64,000 bases of DNA, taken from assembly GCA_963709875.1 (NCBI GenBank), contig CAVPYB010000009.1:248001-312000 (forward strand), given 5' to 3'. The notes under the pieces are model-generated. The model was not told the DNA's origin. It was given only the letters and a program-made list of their open reading frames with translations, and did not search any database. Shown in pieces: positions 8,801-17,747 of the stretch. The DNA comes from JAQBDA01 sp963709875. GTDB lineage: Bacteria; Chloroflexota; Anaerolineae; Anaerolineales; UBA4823. Both the position numbers and the translations under genes were made by a program. Numbering within the stretch: position 1 is the stretch's first letter; each line of letters starts with the position of its first letter.

Positions 8801-8851
8801 GATGCAGCCGTCTGGCGAAAGGGGAGAACACGCCAGACAAGCCGCAGCATC
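8801..8851 (+). other. long imperfect stem-loop upstream of gmhB
   Basis: GTCTGGCG (8810-8817) pairs perfectly with CGCCAGAC (8831-8838) around a 13-base purine-rich loop. The helix can be extended outward by GC and by GATGC (8801-8805) with GCATC (8847-8851) across small internal loops. It does not match any riboswitch or small RNA I recognise. It may be a transcribed structured element, a protein-binding site or a second terminator-like hairpin for the S1 gene. Confidence 0.45.
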
Positions 8852-8862
8852 TCGAAGCTGTT

Positions 8863-8878
8863 CGGTATAATTATACCG
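8863..8878 (+). promoter_or_regulatory. 16-bp perfect palindrome with TATAAT abutting the gmhB start codon
   Basis: CGGTATAATTATACCG is a perfect 16-bp inverted repeat ending on the base before ATG 8879. It contains TATAAT at 8866-8871, placed so that transcription would begin at or one base before the start codon. There is no Shine-Dalgarno sequence, so the mRNA is probably leaderless. The palindrome could also be an operator. No good -35 box is seen. Confidence 0.55.
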
Positions 8879-9427
8879 ATGGTTCCCGCAATCTTTCTCG
8901 ATCGCGATGGGGTAATTGTCGAAAACAGCCCCAATTATATTCGCTCCCAGGAAGAGTTAGCCTACATTCCAGGCTCGCTTCACTCCCTGGTTGAGATGCG
9001 GGACAGTCCATATAAAATTGTTGTTGTTACCAACCAGTCAGCGGTCGGGCGAGGCATAATCTCCGCTGAACTTGCCGGACAGATCAACGACCGGGTGGTA
9101 GATGAAATCCATCGTGCGGGAGGGCGGATCGATGGCAGCTACATGTGCCCGCACTCGCCCCAAGAAGCATGCTCTTGCCGAAAACCTGCTCCTGGTCTGC
9201 TGCTGCAGGCAGCCGCAGAGCTCTCCATTGACCTGCCGCGATCGTTCATGATCGGTGATGCCATCAGCGATTTGCTCGCCGGTCAGGCAGCAGGTGTGCA
9301 CAAGTTATATCTTGTGCGCACGGGACGAGGAGCTGCGCAGGAGAGGCTCCAAAAACCCGATGGATTGACCTATCAGGTTGTTAACGACCTCACCGCCGCC
9401 TGGCGTTCAATTTTGGGAAACCCGTAA
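8879..9427 (+). CDS. gmhB: D-glycero-D-manno-heptose 1,7-bisphosphate phosphatase GmhB
   Basis: A HAD-superfamily phosphatase that removes the C7 phosphate of heptose 1,7-bisphosphate in ADP- or GDP-heptose synthesis in the cytoplasm. At 182 aa it has the usual length. HAD motif I is IFLDRDGVIVEN (residues 5-16), motif II VVVTNQSAVGRG, the zinc-binding loop has CPHSP and CSCRKPAPG, and motif IV is MIGDAISDLLAG. The start is fixed by homology of the first residues and has no Shine-Dalgarno sequence. Its last 55 bases overlap the end of gmhA, which runs in the opposite direction, so the two pathway genes are convergent rather than in an operon. Confidence 0.93.
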   Translation: MVPAIFLDRDGVIVENSPNYIRSQEELAYIPGSLHSLVEMRDSPYKIVVVTNQSAVGRGIISAELAGQINDRVVDEIHRAGGRIDGSYMCPHSPQEACSCRKPAPGLLLQAAAELSIDLPRSFMIGDAISDLLAGQAAGVHKLYLVRTGRGAAQERLQKPDGLTYQVVNDLTAAWRSILGNP

Positions 9428-9987
9428 CCTGTATCCGATTCTTTTATCGCTTTGCAGATAAGATGCTCGAGCATCAGGTGGATGTCTTCGACATGCTCGA
9501 TGCAGTCGCTTGGGACGTGGATGTCGATATCAACCATATTCCGCAGCCGGCCGCCATCGAAGCCCGTCATACCGATGGTCATCGCCCCCATCCTGTTCCC
9601 CAATTCGATCGCATTGAGTACGTTGGCTGAGTTGCCGCTGGCCGAAATCCCGATGACGATATCGTCTGCCTCAACAAAACTGGCTAACTGCTGGGAGAAC
9701 ACGTTCTCATAACCTTCATCGTTCGCCAGGGCGGAGAATATCGCCATATTATCCGTCAGCCCAATTACACGGAAGTTCGGCATGTCCGGATGGCGGGTAT
9801 TCTTGGCGAGGTCACACACAAAATGCGTTGCAGTCGAGGCACTGCCGCCATTCCCCATAATGAATACCTGGCGGCGTTCTGTACGGGCTTCAATCAGCAG
9901 GTCAATTGCTTCCTGAATTTTCGCCTTGGGTAATTGATTCAAGGTATCTTGCAGATCAATAAGATATGTATCGACCGGGTCGCTCAT
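9373..9987 (-). CDS. gmhA: sedoheptulose-7-phosphate isomerase GmhA (SIS domain)
   Basis: GmhA isomerises sedoheptulose 7-phosphate to D-glycero-D-manno-heptose 7-phosphate, the first step of heptose synthesis. The 204-residue SIS-domain protein shows VFIMGNGGSASTATHFVCDL (about 40-59), the NFRVIGLTDN segment, DIVIGISASGNSANVLNA and a HVEDIHLMLEHLI motif with the catalytic His/Glu region. The start ATG has GGAGG six bases upstream. The C-terminal 18 residues or so extend past the usual end and are encoded in the convergent overlap with gmhB. Together with the neighbouring sugar transferase it suggests production of a heptose-containing surface polysaccharide. Confidence 0.93.
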   Translation of the reverse strand: MSDPVDTYLIDLQDTLNQLPKAKIQEAIDLLIEARTERRQVFIMGNGGSASTATHFVCDLAKNTRHPDMPNFRVIGLTDNMAIFSALANDEGYENVFSQQLASFVEADDIVIGISASGNSANVLNAIELGNRMGAMTIGMTGFDGGRLRNMVDIDIHVPSDCIEHVEDIHLMLEHLICKAIKESDTGYGFPKIERQAAVRSLTT

Positions 9988-10130
9988 AAATCCTCCGGGA
10001 TTACCGATAAGTTTCTATCCATGTACACACTCACAAGGCCTGTTTCGAGTGTTGCGGCACGAAGACAAGGCAGCCTGAGGTTGGTACCAAATCGAATATA
10101 CACCCTTGCTATCTATGGCACTCTTCCATA

Positions 10131-11643
10131 TTAATATGCGCCGCGTTTCTTGAGTACAGCCGGGATGGTCTGCGAAAGAAGCTGCAGGTCCAGCCAGATC
10201 GTCCAGTTGCGGATGTAATGCATGTCGAAGCGCACCCGCTGTTCGTAAGTGACGTCCGAACGCCCGCTGATCTGCCACAAGCCGGTGATGCCCGGTCGAA
10301 CGGTCAGCAGATTGATATCCCACTGGTCGTATTCCAGGATCTCCTCAGGGCTGATCATCCGCGGACCCACCAACGACATTTCATTTCGCAGTACGTTGAC
10401 CAGCTGGGGCAGCTCATCTAGGCTGGTTTTCCGCAAGAAGTGCCCGATCTTTGTCACACGCGGGTCATCCTTCAGCTTGTGATTGCGCGCCAGCTCCTCT
10501 TGCAGCGCCGGATGAGCTTGCAGGATCGCATCTCCGTTCTCATACATCGTGCGAAATTTGAAGGCATCAAACTGCTTGCCATTCACGCCCATTACTCGCC
10601 TGCGATGGATGACAGCGCCTGGCGAGCTTAGCTTTACTGCGATTGCCAGCCCGAGTAATACAGGTGAGAGGAATATCAATAAGGGGATCGTCAGGCAGTA
10701 ATCCAGTGCCAGCTTCATCGCGCTGTCGATACCGGATAAACGAACCTGGTTGACTTCGACCAGCGGAACGTAGGCAAATTCTTTAACGGTCAGCCCGGTG
10801 GTGATAATTTCGTACAGACCGGATGACATCCGCACGCTCACACCACTGGCAACTCCATAGTTCTTGAATATCTCCAGCAGTCCATCCCGAGAGGAAAATG
10901 CACTCGATGCCAGGATGATCTCTTCGACATTATATTTATTGACGATCGTCCCCAGGTCATCCAGCGTTCCAAGGCAGTGCAGGTGTTCAACCACTTTATC
11001 GCCCGCATTTAACTTCTTATCGATAAACCCCAGGATATGGAAACCGGACGTCTTCCAGCTCGTCAATTGCCTTGCCAATGAGAGACCTTCGTCATTCGCA
11101 CCGATGATCACTGCCGGTGCAAGGAAATATCCTTCCTCGCGCAGCATATAGATGACCCGGCGGAGTAAGAAACGGCTCAGTGCAACCAACAAAAAGGAAA
11201 GCGACCATGAGATCACCAGCCAACCGCGAGCCAGGACGAACTCGGGCAGCAAGAACCCGGCTGCAATGACAATGAACGCCCCAATAGTTGTCGCGTTGAA
11301 CAGCAGTGAATACTCGCGCGGTACCCCCCAGCAGGTTCTTACGGTTATACAACCCGCTGAACGCATAGATAATAATCCATGCCGGGATCAATAACATTAC
11401 GATCGCTTGATAGTAACCCACTGATGGAACCGCATCCTGCTGGAATAACGCGAAGCCGGTCTCAAAACGCAAGACATACGCGAGACGGAAAGCCACTGCA
11501 AGCATGACCAGATCGTTCAATACCAATCCGAAAATATAGAGACGCCACTGTACCCTGCGCGGTAGGCTGCGAGATGCCCGCTGCACTTTATTGGTCAGTG
11601 GAGTATCGACATAAGCATCAGTCCTATGTATCGTTGATTGCAT
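10131..11643 (-). pseudogene. undecaprenyl-phosphate sugar phosphotransferase (WcaJ/WbaP type), one frameshift
   Basis: The enzyme transfers a sugar 1-phosphate to undecaprenyl phosphate and so starts exopolysaccharide or O-antigen synthesis at the inner membrane. The N-terminal part has transmembrane helices (LYIFGLVLNDLVMLAVAFRL, YYQAIVMLLIPAWIIIYAFS). A CoA-binding-like middle domain follows, then the catalytic bacterial sugar transferase domain with the long re-entrant helix, KFRTMYENGDAIL, LRKTSLDELPQLVNVL, SLVGPRMI and RPGITGLWQISGRSD. The reading frame breaks at a run of six C (11324-11329 on the plus strand); removing one base restores NLLG-VPREYSLLF, so it is probably intact in life. 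ATG 11643 follows an AAGGGG ribosome-binding site. Confidence 0.85.
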
Positions 11644-12043
11644 ATTTCCCCTTGTTCTTCCCAATACGCTTGGGCGCTTTGTACCCGTCAAAAACCACCT
11701 AATTAGATAATAATGGTCGTTTCTTCTAAGCCTAATTTATTCACTGCAATGCGGCAGAGTTTCGATAGCAGAGAGACATTATTGGCCCCTTGTCTCACTA
11801 ATATGCTCGTAATTGTTCTAAAGCTGGATGGATTGTGTGCGGAGTCTCTCAGCTCCTTACACATTTCGTTCCATAAAGCAAGCGAATTTGCCAGCTAAAA
11901 GCGACCACCCTGTTGTCCAGCATGTTAAGCTTTCCATGTTTAGGCCAGGAAAGTTTACCCACATATTCCTGGTGATAAATATGCTATCAGGTTTAATGGC
12001 CGGAGTCAATAACCCAAAAGGACTACTTAAAGACTAATCAGCA
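11644..12043. other. intergenic region between dnaK and the sugar transferase gene
   Basis: No gene is supported here. On the minus strand TTGACT (12009-12004) and TAGCAT (11986-11981), 17 bp apart, form a plausible promoter for the sugar transferase. The transcript would have a leader of more than 300 bases containing a CTTTCC/GGAAAG hairpin near 11940-11965. I compared this with the c-di-GMP-I riboswitch and found no full match. Confidence 0.4.
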
Positions 12044-12083
12044 AACGCAGAAAGCCGCCTAGTGAAAGGCGGCTTTCTGCGTT
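12044..12083 (-). terminator. 17-bp perfect hairpin downstream of dnaK
   Basis: A perfect inverted repeat of 17 bp (12044-12060 with 12067-12083) encloses a six-base loop and lies 11 bp past the dnaK stop codon. There is only a short T-run after it in the dnaK direction. Because it is symmetric it could act in either direction. Confidence 0.75.
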
Positions 12084-12094
12084 CATACTGGTGA

Positions 12095-14033
12095 TTATGC
12101 TTCCCTGAACTCTCCTTCAACAACCTCACCTTCATCATCAGGGGTGGTATGGCTACCATTGCCATTCCCGCCTGAAGAATAACCAGGGGCAGAGGCATAT
12201 CCACCGGCAGGATCGAAGCCAGCCTGCCCTTGAGAGGCGTAAAGCTGCTGGCTCAGTGCGTGAAAGGCGTTCTGAAGATTCTCGACTTGTTGTTTGATCT
12301 TCTCAGTGTCATCTCCCAGAACCGTCTCACGTAGCGCAGATAACTGGCTGGTGATTGCCTGGCGGTCGTTTTCCGGGACCTTATCGCCCAGTTCATTCAG
12401 GGTCTTCTCGGTCTGGTAGATGATGCTATCGGCAGTATTGCGTACTTCGATCAATTCTTTACGGCGGCGATCTTCAGTCTCATGTTGACGCGCTGCCTCT
12501 ACCATCTTATCGATCTCAGCCTTGCTCAGATTCGTGGAAGCAGTGATGGTTACGCTTTGAACGACACCGGTGGCTTTGTCTCGAGCGCTCACATTAATGA
12601 TGCCATTCGCATCGATATCGAATGTAACCTCTACCTGAGGCATCCCTCGTGGGGCTGCAGGAATACCATCCAACCGGAAGCGACCCAGGCTCATATTATC
12701 GGATGCCATCGGCCGCTCGCCCTGCAGTACATGTATATCGACTGCAGTCTGGTTGTCATCTGCTGTCGAGAAAACCTCACTGTTCTTCACCGGGATAGTG
12801 GTATTCCGTTCAATCAGAGTGGTCATGACACCACCCAATGTCTCGACCCCAAGCGACAGCGGGGTGACATCGAGCAGAAGCACGTCTTTGACCTCACCAC
12901 CTAAAACCCCTGCCTGGATAGATGCACCAACTGCCACTACCTCGTCCGGATTAACACCCTTGTGAGGTTCTTTATGAGTTAACGATCGTACTAGGTCCTG
13001 AACCATGGGCATCCTTGTCGCTCCACCCACAAGTACAACCTCATCAAGAACGGATTCCCTCAACCCGGCATCGTTCAAGGCTGCCTCGAAAGGTTCACGC
13101 AGCCTGGTCACCAGTGTCTCGCTCAACCGCTCGAATTTGGACCTGCTCAGGGTCAGCTGCAGGTGTTTCGGTCCGGATGCATCGGCAGTGATATAAGGCA
13201 AATTGATCTCGGTCTCAACCACGCTGGAGAGCTCGATTTTAGCTTTTTCGGCTGCCTCGCGCAATCGCTGCAGTGCCTGGCGGTCTGCTCTCAGATCGAT
13301 GCCTTGCTCGCGCTGGAATTCATCTGCAACAAAGTTTACGATCCGCTCATCCCAATCATCACCACCCAGGTGAGTATCTCCGTTGGTGGCTCTTACCTCA
13401 ACCACACCATCACCAACGTCTAGGATGCTGACATCGAATGTCCCACCACCCAGGTCGAAAACGAGGATCGTCTCGTTTTCCTTCTTATCCAATCCATAAG
13501 CCAGGGCTGCTGCGGTCGGTTCATTAATAATGCGCAGAACTTCCAGTCCTGCGATCTTTCCAGCATCCTTTGTTGCCTGTCGTTGGCTGTCATTGAAATA
13601 TGCCGGCACAGTGATGACCGCCTTTGATACAGGCTCACCCAAATAAGCCTCGGCATCTGCTTTGAGCCTGGCAAGGATCATAGCTGAGATCTCCTGCGGG
13701 CTGTACTCGCGCCCTGTCACCGGGATTTTCACCCGCGCTGTCACCCAAATCGCCTGCAGCCACCTGGAACGGGACCATCTTCCTTTCAGTTTCTACTTCA
13801 TCATACCGGCGCCCCATAAAGCGCTTGATTGAAAAGATCGTATTCTCTGCGTTGACCACAGCCTGACGCTTGGCTGTCTGCCCGACCATGCGTTCGCCAT
13901 TTTTATTAAATGCAACCACAGATGGCAACAAACGCGTTCCCTCAGCGGTTGAGATCACTGTTGGGTCTCCGCCCTCAACGACTGCCACGACACTGTTTGT
14001 CGTCCCCAGGTCTATACCGATAATTTTTGACAT
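12095..14033 (-). pseudogene. dnaK: molecular chaperone DnaK (Hsp70), one frameshift, probably sequence error
   Basis: Hsp70 binds exposed hydrophobic segments of client proteins and cycles with ATP, DnaJ and GrpE. The N-terminal part carries IGIDLGTTNSVVAVVEGG and the ATPase phosphate loops, then INEPTAAALAYGLDKK, ILVFDLGGGTFDVSILD, LVGGATRMPMVQ and the substrate-binding LLLDVTPLSLGVETLGG. The tail is Gly/Ser-rich and acidic. The frame breaks near residue 97: one extra base in or near CCC at 13744-13746 (plus strand) separates QVAAGDL from TARVKIPVTGREYSP. As DnaK is essential in most bacteria, error is more likely than decay. ATG 14033 has a strong AGGAG site. No CIRCE element was seen. Confidence 0.92.
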
Positions 14034-14860
14034 TATGTACTCCTTTCAAAACTAACTATTCGATAAATTGTCCATCGATTAATGCTACCTATATAGGTTA
14101 CCTGGTGAACGCAAGAAATGCGTTAACAATATATAGAAAAGATATCAACATTCAAACTAAATGCAAAGAACTTGACATCTGCCGGCAATTTATATATAGG
14201 AGAAGCAAAAAATGCTAAATCTCTTTCAGCGAATCACCTAAGATACCATCCCATTTTTTTCAATAAAAAATACATCAAAGTGGGGTGGTTGGCTATCTAA
14301 CTTGCTAAAAAACCAGTTTTAGTGGGGGATGATGCAGAAAACAGGGCTTCTGACTCACCATATTTTGAGCCTCATGCAAATTCCATGCCAGAATATGCCA
14401 GAATCAGGAATATCATTTACTCATTAATCCAAATTCCATCCCATAGGAATATTTAAGAAACAAGATTTGTCCCACAGGATCAAGGCTGCACCCATCCGGT
14501 AATACCGAAAGATATGGGGGGTATGGCTGGAATCCACCCAACCCTTGGGGGAGAAAGTATGGGGAAACAGCTTCGGATAGTCATCGATTGACCGGGCGTA
14601 GTTTTAAGATTCGCCAACCTTAAAGTATTTGTTTTTTTTAGATTACCGTAGGGTTATTGTATTGTACATTTAGCACTTCTTCTGCTAGAATGTTAGTGGC
14701 GCACGGGAGCTCCAGAAGATCGGGGGGTTGACATCCGCATACTGCGCCATGACCTAATCTAATTGGTTGTTATAGATATTTTACTCCCAAGCTCTGCTGA
14801 CGCTGCAGCAGAGGCGATGTACCTTGACGTCTCAAATCTCTTCTTGAGGAGAAGAAATTG
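14034..14860. other. 827-bp AT-rich intergenic region between dnaK and dnaA
   Basis: No gene is supported here. The region is AT-rich, with poly-T and poly-A tracts near 14255-14270 and 14630-14640. Short direct repeats occur: CAAATTCCATGCC (14377-14389) and CAAATTCCATCCC (14430-14442), and ATGCCAGAAT twice in tandem from about 14384. The position beside dnaA makes a replication origin conceivable, but I found no TTATCCACA-type DnaA box within one mismatch, so this stays unproven. Confidence 0.35.
14662..14691 (+). promoter_or_regulatory. possible dnaA promoter
   Basis: TTGTAC (14662-14667) and TAGAAT (14686-14691), with an 18-bp spacer, give one mismatch or two per hexamer from consensus. 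The dnaA leader would then be about 160 bases long. No other equally good pair was found close to the gene. Confidence 0.4.
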
Positions 14861-16201
14861 ATGAAAGCCGAACAAGCCTGGCAAGCAACACTTGGACAGC
14901 TACAATTGGAGATGCAAAAAGCGGCCTATGATACCTGGGCGAAGGACGCTGAGCTTATCTCTTACGAAGATGGCGCTTTTATAATCGGTGTGCACAATGC
15001 CTACGCCCGAGATTGGCTTCACAGCAGGCTATCCAGCAAGGTAACTCGCCTTCTTACCGGACTGATGAATCGCTCGGTCAGCGTGCGTTTCATCGTGTGG
15101 CAGGAAAATCCAAATCGTGACGAATCGCCCGAACAGGTGCTGGATGATCCGATTGAGACAACCACCCAACCGGAGGTCGCAAACCTAAACAGCCGCTATA
15201 CTTTTGATAACTTTGTCGTTGGACCGAGCAATCGCCTCGCTCACGCGGCCTCACTTGCAGTGGCTGAGAATCCTGCTCTGGCGTACAACCCGCTCTTCTT
15301 ATATGGCGGCGTCGGTCTGGGTAAAACGCATATGCTGCACGCGATAGGGAACATGAGTCTGCAACGCGGTCTGCAGGTGCTATATGTCTCTTCAGAGGAG
15401 TTTACCAACGACCTGATCAACGCCATACGTTCGCACACAACACAGGCATTCAGGGAAAAATACCGCCGTATAGACGTCCTGTTGATCGATGATATCCAGT
15501 TCATCGCCGGCAAGGAATCAACTCAGGAAGAATTTTTTCACACGTTCAACACCCTGCACGGGCAAAATAAACAGCTTGTGATCTCTTCGGATCGTCCACC
15601 GAAAGCGATGGTCACTCTCGAAGAGCGCCTGCGCTCGCGCTTCGAATGGGGCTTGACCGCCGATATCCAGGCACCGGATTTCGAAACCCGGCTGGCGATC
15701 TTAAGGGCTAAATCAGACCGAGCCGGCTATAAAATACCGCACGAAGTGATGGAACTGATTGCCCGGCGCGTCCAGTCGAATATTCGCGAGCTGGAAGGTG
15801 CCTTGACTCGAGTCGCCGCATTCTCCAAACTCAGCGCACTGCCCCTTACACCTCACCTGGTCGAGACCGTATTAACGGATTTGCTGCCTCGTAAGACCCA
15901 GATCCAACCCGAGGAAGTCGTACGCAAAGTTGCCGATGTTTTCGGAGTAGCAATTGAGCGCATGCTCGGGCGAGAACGCACGCGGGAGGTAGCACTACCT
16001 CGCCAGATCGCCATGTACCTGCTGCGTGAGGAATCAAATATCTCACTGCCTCAGATTGGTGACACGCTGGGAGGGCGCGATCATACTACAGTCATGTATG
16101 GCTGTGATAAGATCGCTGACCTACTGGAACGAGATGACCGGCTGCGGCGGCAAGTTATAGAGATCCGAGAGCAGCTCTATGGGTATGCGGTTGTTGGGTG
16201 A
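14861..16201 (+). CDS. dnaA: chromosomal replication initiator protein DnaA
   Basis: DnaA binds origin boxes, oligomerises with ATP and opens the duplex. The 446-residue protein has the N-terminal domain I (AWQATLGQLQLEMQKAAYDTW), a variable linker, the AAA+ domain with Walker A GGVGLGKTHML near residue 149, Walker B LLIDDIQFIAG near 207, sensor and arginine-finger segments, and the domain IV signature GGRDHTTVMYGCDKI near 403. ATG 14861 has AGGAG nine bases upstream; the TTG one codon earlier is less likely. It ends with TGA, four bases before the convergent AI-2E gene, showing that TGA is a normal stop here. Confidence 0.97.
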   Translation: MKAEQAWQATLGQLQLEMQKAAYDTWAKDAELISYEDGAFIIGVHNAYARDWLHSRLSSKVTRLLTGLMNRSVSVRFIVWQENPNRDESPEQVLDDPIETTTQPEVANLNSRYTFDNFVVGPSNRLAHAASLAVAENPALAYNPLFLYGGVGLGKTHMLHAIGNMSLQRGLQVLYVSSEEFTNDLINAIRSHTTQAFREKYRRIDVLLIDDIQFIAGKESTQEEFFHTFNTLHGQNKQLVISSDRPPKAMVTLEERLRSRFEWGLTADIQAPDFETRLAILRAKSDRAGYKIPHEVMELIARRVQSNIRELEGALTRVAAFSKLSALPLTPHLVETVLTDLLPRKTQIQPEEVVRKVADVFGVAIERMLGRERTREVALPRQIAMYLLREESNISLPQIGDTLGGRDHTTVMYGCDKIADLLERDDRLRRQVIEIREQLYGYAVVG

Positions 16202-16204
16202 AAG

Positions 16205-17422
16205 CTATCTCCGAAGCCTGGCATAAAGATCTTCGAACCAGACCCGTAATCTGACGATCCCGCGACCCCAGGTCACCACCATTGGTTCTGGGTCAAATTC
16301 TGGTTCCGGCCAGGGATCGAGATCGAGCATCTTCCGCAGCAGATAGCGGCTGATTAGATTGAGTGTGGCGACTACCGGTGCTGCCAGGATCAAACCTATA
16401 ATCCCGATCAGGTTGGCAAAAATGATCGCTGCGACCAAAATTGCCGCCGGGTGCACGTTAAGCGTGATACCAAATACACGGGGGGATATGTAGTTGTCAA
16501 ATACCTGGTCTACCAGCAGCAGTGTCAGGACAATCAAGGTCGCGTAATACGCCGGCGGAAGCCCGAAATAATTATCCACCTGGAAGAATGCCACCAACGC
16601 AGTCACTACAAGAGTGATAAACGGACCGATCCATGGTATTGAGCGTGCCAGACCGGCCATGATCGCAATACCGAATGCAAATCGCAACCCCATCGCATTC
16701 AGCAGGATCGAGTAGATGATAATAACAACCAGGATCAGGATAAGCTGCCCGCGCAAGAACGCATTCCAGATTACACGCAGCTCACTGCCCAGCCGTTGGA
16801 TATCGTACTCATATCCCGGGATATCCACAGAGGCTATCTGCCCGGGAAATTTCCCCGCTTCGGCTAGTAGGAAATAAGAGATCAGCAGGATAAACAGCCC
16901 CCAACCCAGAGTTGCCGCTGCGCTGCCTGCAAAACTTCGGATAATATTGGCTGCCTGCCCCAGCAAAGTCTGTAAGGTCGACAACACCTCATTGGTGAGC
17001 GCTTCAACATCCATCAGCTCACCGAAGCTGATGGATAACGGTCCAAATTCATAGACCTGTGTGGATATGGTGGCAATAATTTCCGGCAGGTCTCCGATAA
17101 ACCGCTGAATAAATGCGATCAGGCTCTGCACCTGCTGGATAACAGCCAGCCCACTCAGCGTTAATAGACCCACGACGATGAAAACCACTACCAGGTATAT
17201 TAAATTTACCGAGCTTCGCCAGGATATTTTGAGCTTCTCGCTGACCCGCTTTGCCAGAGGGAATAAGAAGTAGGCCAGCACGAAGGTCAAGATCAACGGA
17301 CCGATGATCCGGCGGAACCAGACCAGCAGCACCCCGATGATGGCAACAAAAGAAATGCCGACAACCGTCTTGGTCATCGATGACCATCTTGGCGAGCGAT
17401 CAGATGAAGAGTTGTCTGTCAT
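16205..17422 (-). CDS. AI-2E family transporter (PF01594 type)
   Basis: A 405-residue polytopic inner-membrane protein with about eight transmembrane helices: a pair near residues 18-55, one near 68-92, and a cluster from about 150 to 340. The conserved late motif is present (LNVHPAAILVAAIIFANLIGIIGLILAAPVVA), which is typical of this family. Members include autoinducer-2 exporters and Na+/H+ antiporter-like proteins, so the substrate is uncertain. The C-terminal tail is cytoplasmic and rich in Pro and Glu. It converges tightly on dnaA, with three bases between stop codons. Confidence 0.9.
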   Translation of the reverse strand: MTDNSSSDRSPRWSSMTKTVVGISFVAIIGVLLVWFRRIIGPLILTFVLAYFLFPLAKRVSEKLKISWRSSVNLIYLVVVFIVVGLLTLSGLAVIQQVQSLIAFIQRFIGDLPEIIATISTQVYEFGPLSISFGELMDVEALTNEVLSTLQTLLGQAANIIRSFAGSAAATLGWGLFILLISYFLLAEAGKFPGQIASVDIPGYEYDIQRLGSELRVIWNAFLRGQLILILVVIIIYSILLNAMGLRFAFGIAIMAGLARSIPWIGPFITLVVTALVAFFQVDNYFGLPPAYYATLIVLTLLLVDQVFDNYISPRVFGITLNVHPAAILVAAIIFANLIGIIGLILAAPVVATLNLISRYLLRKMLDLDPWPEPEFDPEPMVVTWGRGIVRLRVWFEDLYARLRR

Positions 17423-17505
17423 TCTGAAAGAAAAACGGTGATCAGCCAGGAGACCGAATCCCAGGCTTCACACCGCAGGTCTAATATCACCTCTCAGAGC
17501 AGCTC

Positions 17506-17712
17506 TTATAAGATGAAAGAGAGGATGATCAGCACAGCAAAGAATATCCCGGCGAGCAAGCCAATGCGTTTCAAGTCCTTAATGACATAAGAATAATCAG
17601 GGTTGAAGCCTCTGTCACCTCCCCGAGGTGCACTTGAACTTGTCTCTGCAGCCGGCTCGGGTGCATTTGCCGTGGCCGCCCGGCGTGCTTTGCGCTGTCT
17701 TCTACTTGACAT
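17506..17712 (-). CDS. small tail-anchored membrane protein, 68 aa
   Basis: A short protein with a basic N-terminus (SSRRQRKARRAATANA), a Pro/Ala/Ser-rich linker and one C-terminal transmembrane helix (IGLLAGIFFAVLIILSFIL) that ends the chain. A strong GGAGG site lies seven bases before the ATG, which supports it as a real gene although it has no family I can name. It follows the sortase gene by 35 bp on the same strand and precedes the AI-2E gene. A role tied to the sortase or cell envelope is only a guess. Confidence 0.7.
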   Translation of the reverse strand: MSSRRQRKARRAATANAPEPAAETSSSAPRGGDRGFNPDYSYVIKDLKRIGLLAGIFFAVLIILSFIL

Positions 17713-17747
17713 ACTAAACCTCCACGAACTGTTTTTGTTAGATCAGG

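Noticed and set aside
11930..11970. c-di-GMP-I riboswitch, suggested by GGCCTAAACA
   Set aside because: The conserved upstream ACGCAAAGC element and the second helix are missing.
11300..13760. Programmed ribosomal frameshifting in the sugar transferase and dnaK
   Set aside because: There is no slippery heptamer with a stimulatory structure shared between sites, and the same kind of single-base error appears in many unrelated genes.
14034..14860. Firm call of oriC
   Set aside because: No DnaA box of the TTATCCACA type could be found, so position alone does not support it.
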